From DATKCT01 sp035513055 (GTDB lineage: Bacteria > Verrucomicrobiota > Verrucomicrobiia > Verrucomicrobiales > DEV007): 22,977 nucleotides of DNA. Positions within the stretch are counted from its first letter, which is position 1. Every line of letters starts with the position of its first letter. The DNA lies in contig DATKCT010000164.1 in NCBI GenBank assembly GCA_035513055.1, positions 1 through 22,977 of the forward strand. Reading direction: 5' to 3'. This document shows, piece by piece, positions 21,997-22,977 of the stretch. The notes beneath the pieces were generated by a model that saw only the letters and a list, made by a program, of their open reading frames with translations, ran no database searches and was not told where the DNA came from. A program made the position numbers and the translations under genes.

Positions 21997-22521
21997 TCAG
22001 GGGGTGTCTTGCTGCGTGAGCCGGGCCAGGGTGGCGGAGTAGGTGTGCACCTTCCGGTTTCCTTCGATGTTGATGAAATCGAAATTGGCGTCGCGCGTCT
22101 CGGCGATGTGGATGGTGAGCCGCCGGGTGAACTCGTTCGGGGCGTCTGAGCCGGGCACAGTCACGCCTTCTTCGGACAGGATGATTTTGGCGGCGTAGAG
22201 AAGGCGATTGCGATTGGCTTCGAGGGTGCCGGTGATGTTGCCGCCCTCGGCGTCGAAGTAAAGGACGGCGCCGTCCATGTTCTCGATCATCTCCTGCCAG
22301 TCCGTGAGCTGGGCTTCACCGACGATGGACTCAGCGATGCGGGCTTCGGTCGCCATGGCAGCGGCCTGACGCATGGTTTCCAAACTGGTCGGGAGCAGGG
22401 CCAGCAACGTCATGAGCACTGTGGCGCAGATTCCGAGAGCGATGGTGACTTCGACCAAGGTAAACGCGCCTGAGCGCGAATTCCGGGCCGAGGAAGGGGA
22501 CGGGCGGGACGGGAGGTGCAT
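21997..22521 (-). CDS. Verru_Chthon cassette protein B (pilin-like)
   Basis: This 174-residue prepilin-like protein has leader MHLPSRPSPSSARNSRSGA and then FTLVEVTIALGICATVLMTL with LLALLPTSL; Glu24 is at +5. Ala, not Gly, occupies the -1 position before Phe20, an uncommon but tolerated prepilin peptidase site. The FTLVEV.IALGI....L..L.LLP pattern is that of cassette protein B (TIGR02598-like). The soluble part is short and ends KVHTYSATLARLTQQDTP. ATG at 22521 is preferred; the frame extends to 22587, but the extra residues separate the leader from the start and look unlike coding sequence. It is the first gene of the visible cassette. Confidence 0.87.
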   Translation of the reverse strand: MHLPSRPSPSSARNSRSGAFTLVEVTIALGICATVLMTLLALLPTSLETMRQAAAMATEARIAESIVGEAQLTDWQEMIENMDGAVLYFDAEGGNITGTLEANRNRLLYAAKIILSEEGVTVPGSDAPNEFTRRLTIHIAETRDANFDFINIEGNRKVHTYSATLARLTQQDTP

Positions 22522-22951
22522 GGCGGGCGGGATCAAAGGAGTCGTGACCAGATATTTACAATGAACATACAGAGAGAGTCGAAACAAGGCAAAAGAAAAA
22601 GGCGAGGGCCCCGGATTTTCGATTGCGGAACGAAATGCCAGACTGCCGGCCGGGGACGGCGCCGGCGCGATCCCGGGTTTTCCTGTGTACAGCCCAGCGG
22701 ATCAGGCTGGAATACGGCATCCAGCCGGTGGTGGAAGAGGCGCCGGAGTTGGGGGACGGCGCTCCCGGAGGAAGGGGCGGCGGCGTGCGTTCGATCATTT
22801 TTTTTCGGGCCGGAGACGTTTTTTTGTTGTGTCCCGATGTAAATGCAATGTATTTATCGGTCATGATCGCGGAAGCGCGTGGTGCCGGGCTGGTAAACGG
22901 CGTTTCGCGGCTTCCCGGGATCGCAAAGAGATTCGGCCCGGTCTGATCGTT
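22522..22951. other. Intergenic region upstream of the pilin-like cassette; no gene seen
   Basis: About 430 bases show no supportable gene. Open frames on either strand give Pro/Arg/Ser-rich sequence without motifs. There are two long T-runs on the plus strand (about 22797-22805 and 22819-22825) and an AT-rich patch TGCAATGTATTTAT (22844-22857) that could be a promoter for a plus-strand gene starting near 22952. Cassette gene A, which normally precedes B, is not here. Confidence 0.55.
22555..22582 (-). promoter_or_regulatory. Possible promoter for the pilin-like cassette
   Basis: On the minus strand TCGACT (22582-22577) and TGTAAA (22560-22555) are separated by 16 bases, each matching the sigma-70 consensus at four of six positions. 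The -10 box lies in the only AT-rich patch (TTGTAAATATC) upstream of the B start codon, 34 bases before it. Weak evidence. Confidence 0.25.
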
Positions 22952-22977
22952 ATGAAACTCCCTCGAATTCTTCGGCA
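22952..22977 (+). CDS. Possible start of a plus-strand gene cut by the window edge
   Basis: ATG at 22952 opens MKLPRILR and runs off the right edge. Only eight full codons are visible, so neither coding status nor product can be judged. The AT-rich patch about 100 bases upstream would suit a promoter. No ribosome site is seen. Confidence 0.25.

Noticed and set aside
22556..22864. Minus-strand open frame of 102 codons upstream of the pilin-like cassette, possibly the missing protein A
   Set aside because: Its residues are Pro/Ser/Arg-rich with no prepilin or other motif, and it is far too short for cassette protein A.

Overview
The window is about 23 kb of GC-rich DNA that most likely comes from a member of the Verrucomicrobiota. 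The evidence is the gene mix: three genes of the Verru_Chthon pilin-like cassette (B, C and D), an exosortase with its EpsI partner, a LamG/thrombospondin-3 surface protein, a secreted sulfatase, a PSCyt1-type cytochrome lipoprotein and a ceramidase-fold secreted hydrolase. This combination is typical of the Planctomycetota-Verrucomicrobiota group, and the Verru_Chthon cassette points to Verrucomicrobiota. The species cannot be named from the sequence. There are 14 protein genes that I regard as sound, including one cut by the left edge, plus one doubtful start at the right edge. I see no tRNA, rRNA or CRISPR.

Layout from left to right. 1-118 is the end of a type II NADH dehydrogenase, which converges on a 1381-residue secreted multidomain adhesin-like protein (161-4306, minus). 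A small c-type cytochrome lipoprotein (4550-5026, minus) is divergent from an exosortase-epsI pair (5363-7031, plus). The exosortase is preceded by a stretch that can fold into a compact three-way junction (5171-5281). An oligopeptide importer operon, oppA-oppB-oppC (10685 down to 7051, minus), has no ATPase genes beside it. It is divergent from a small BamE-like lipoprotein and a type I sulfatase (10838-12683, plus). A perfect 14-bp palindrome lies just before the sulfatase start.

13017-17699 (minus) encodes a very long single-chain 2-oxoacid:ferredoxin oxidoreductase related to pyruvate:ferredoxin oxidoreductase. Its core motifs are intact, but it carries two large insertions and a C-terminal extension. 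The hairpin-rich gap upstream separates it from a secreted ceramidase-fold protein (18089-19525, plus).

19526-20111 is a graveyard of REP-associated tyrosine transposase (RAYT) fragments. They are interleaved with four copies of a unit made of a TGTCAGACAC palindrome, an A-rich stretch and a TTGAC box. The right part (20112-22521, minus) is the Verru_Chthon B-C-D gene set, with cassette gene A absent from its expected place.

Functionally the window is dominated by the cell envelope: surface adhesion, protein sorting, peptide uptake, sulfated-polymer breakdown and pilin-like proteins. One large energy-metabolism enzyme sits among these genes. The strongest candidates for something undescribed are the folded leader before the exosortase, the enlarged oxidoreductase and the RAYT/repeat cluster.
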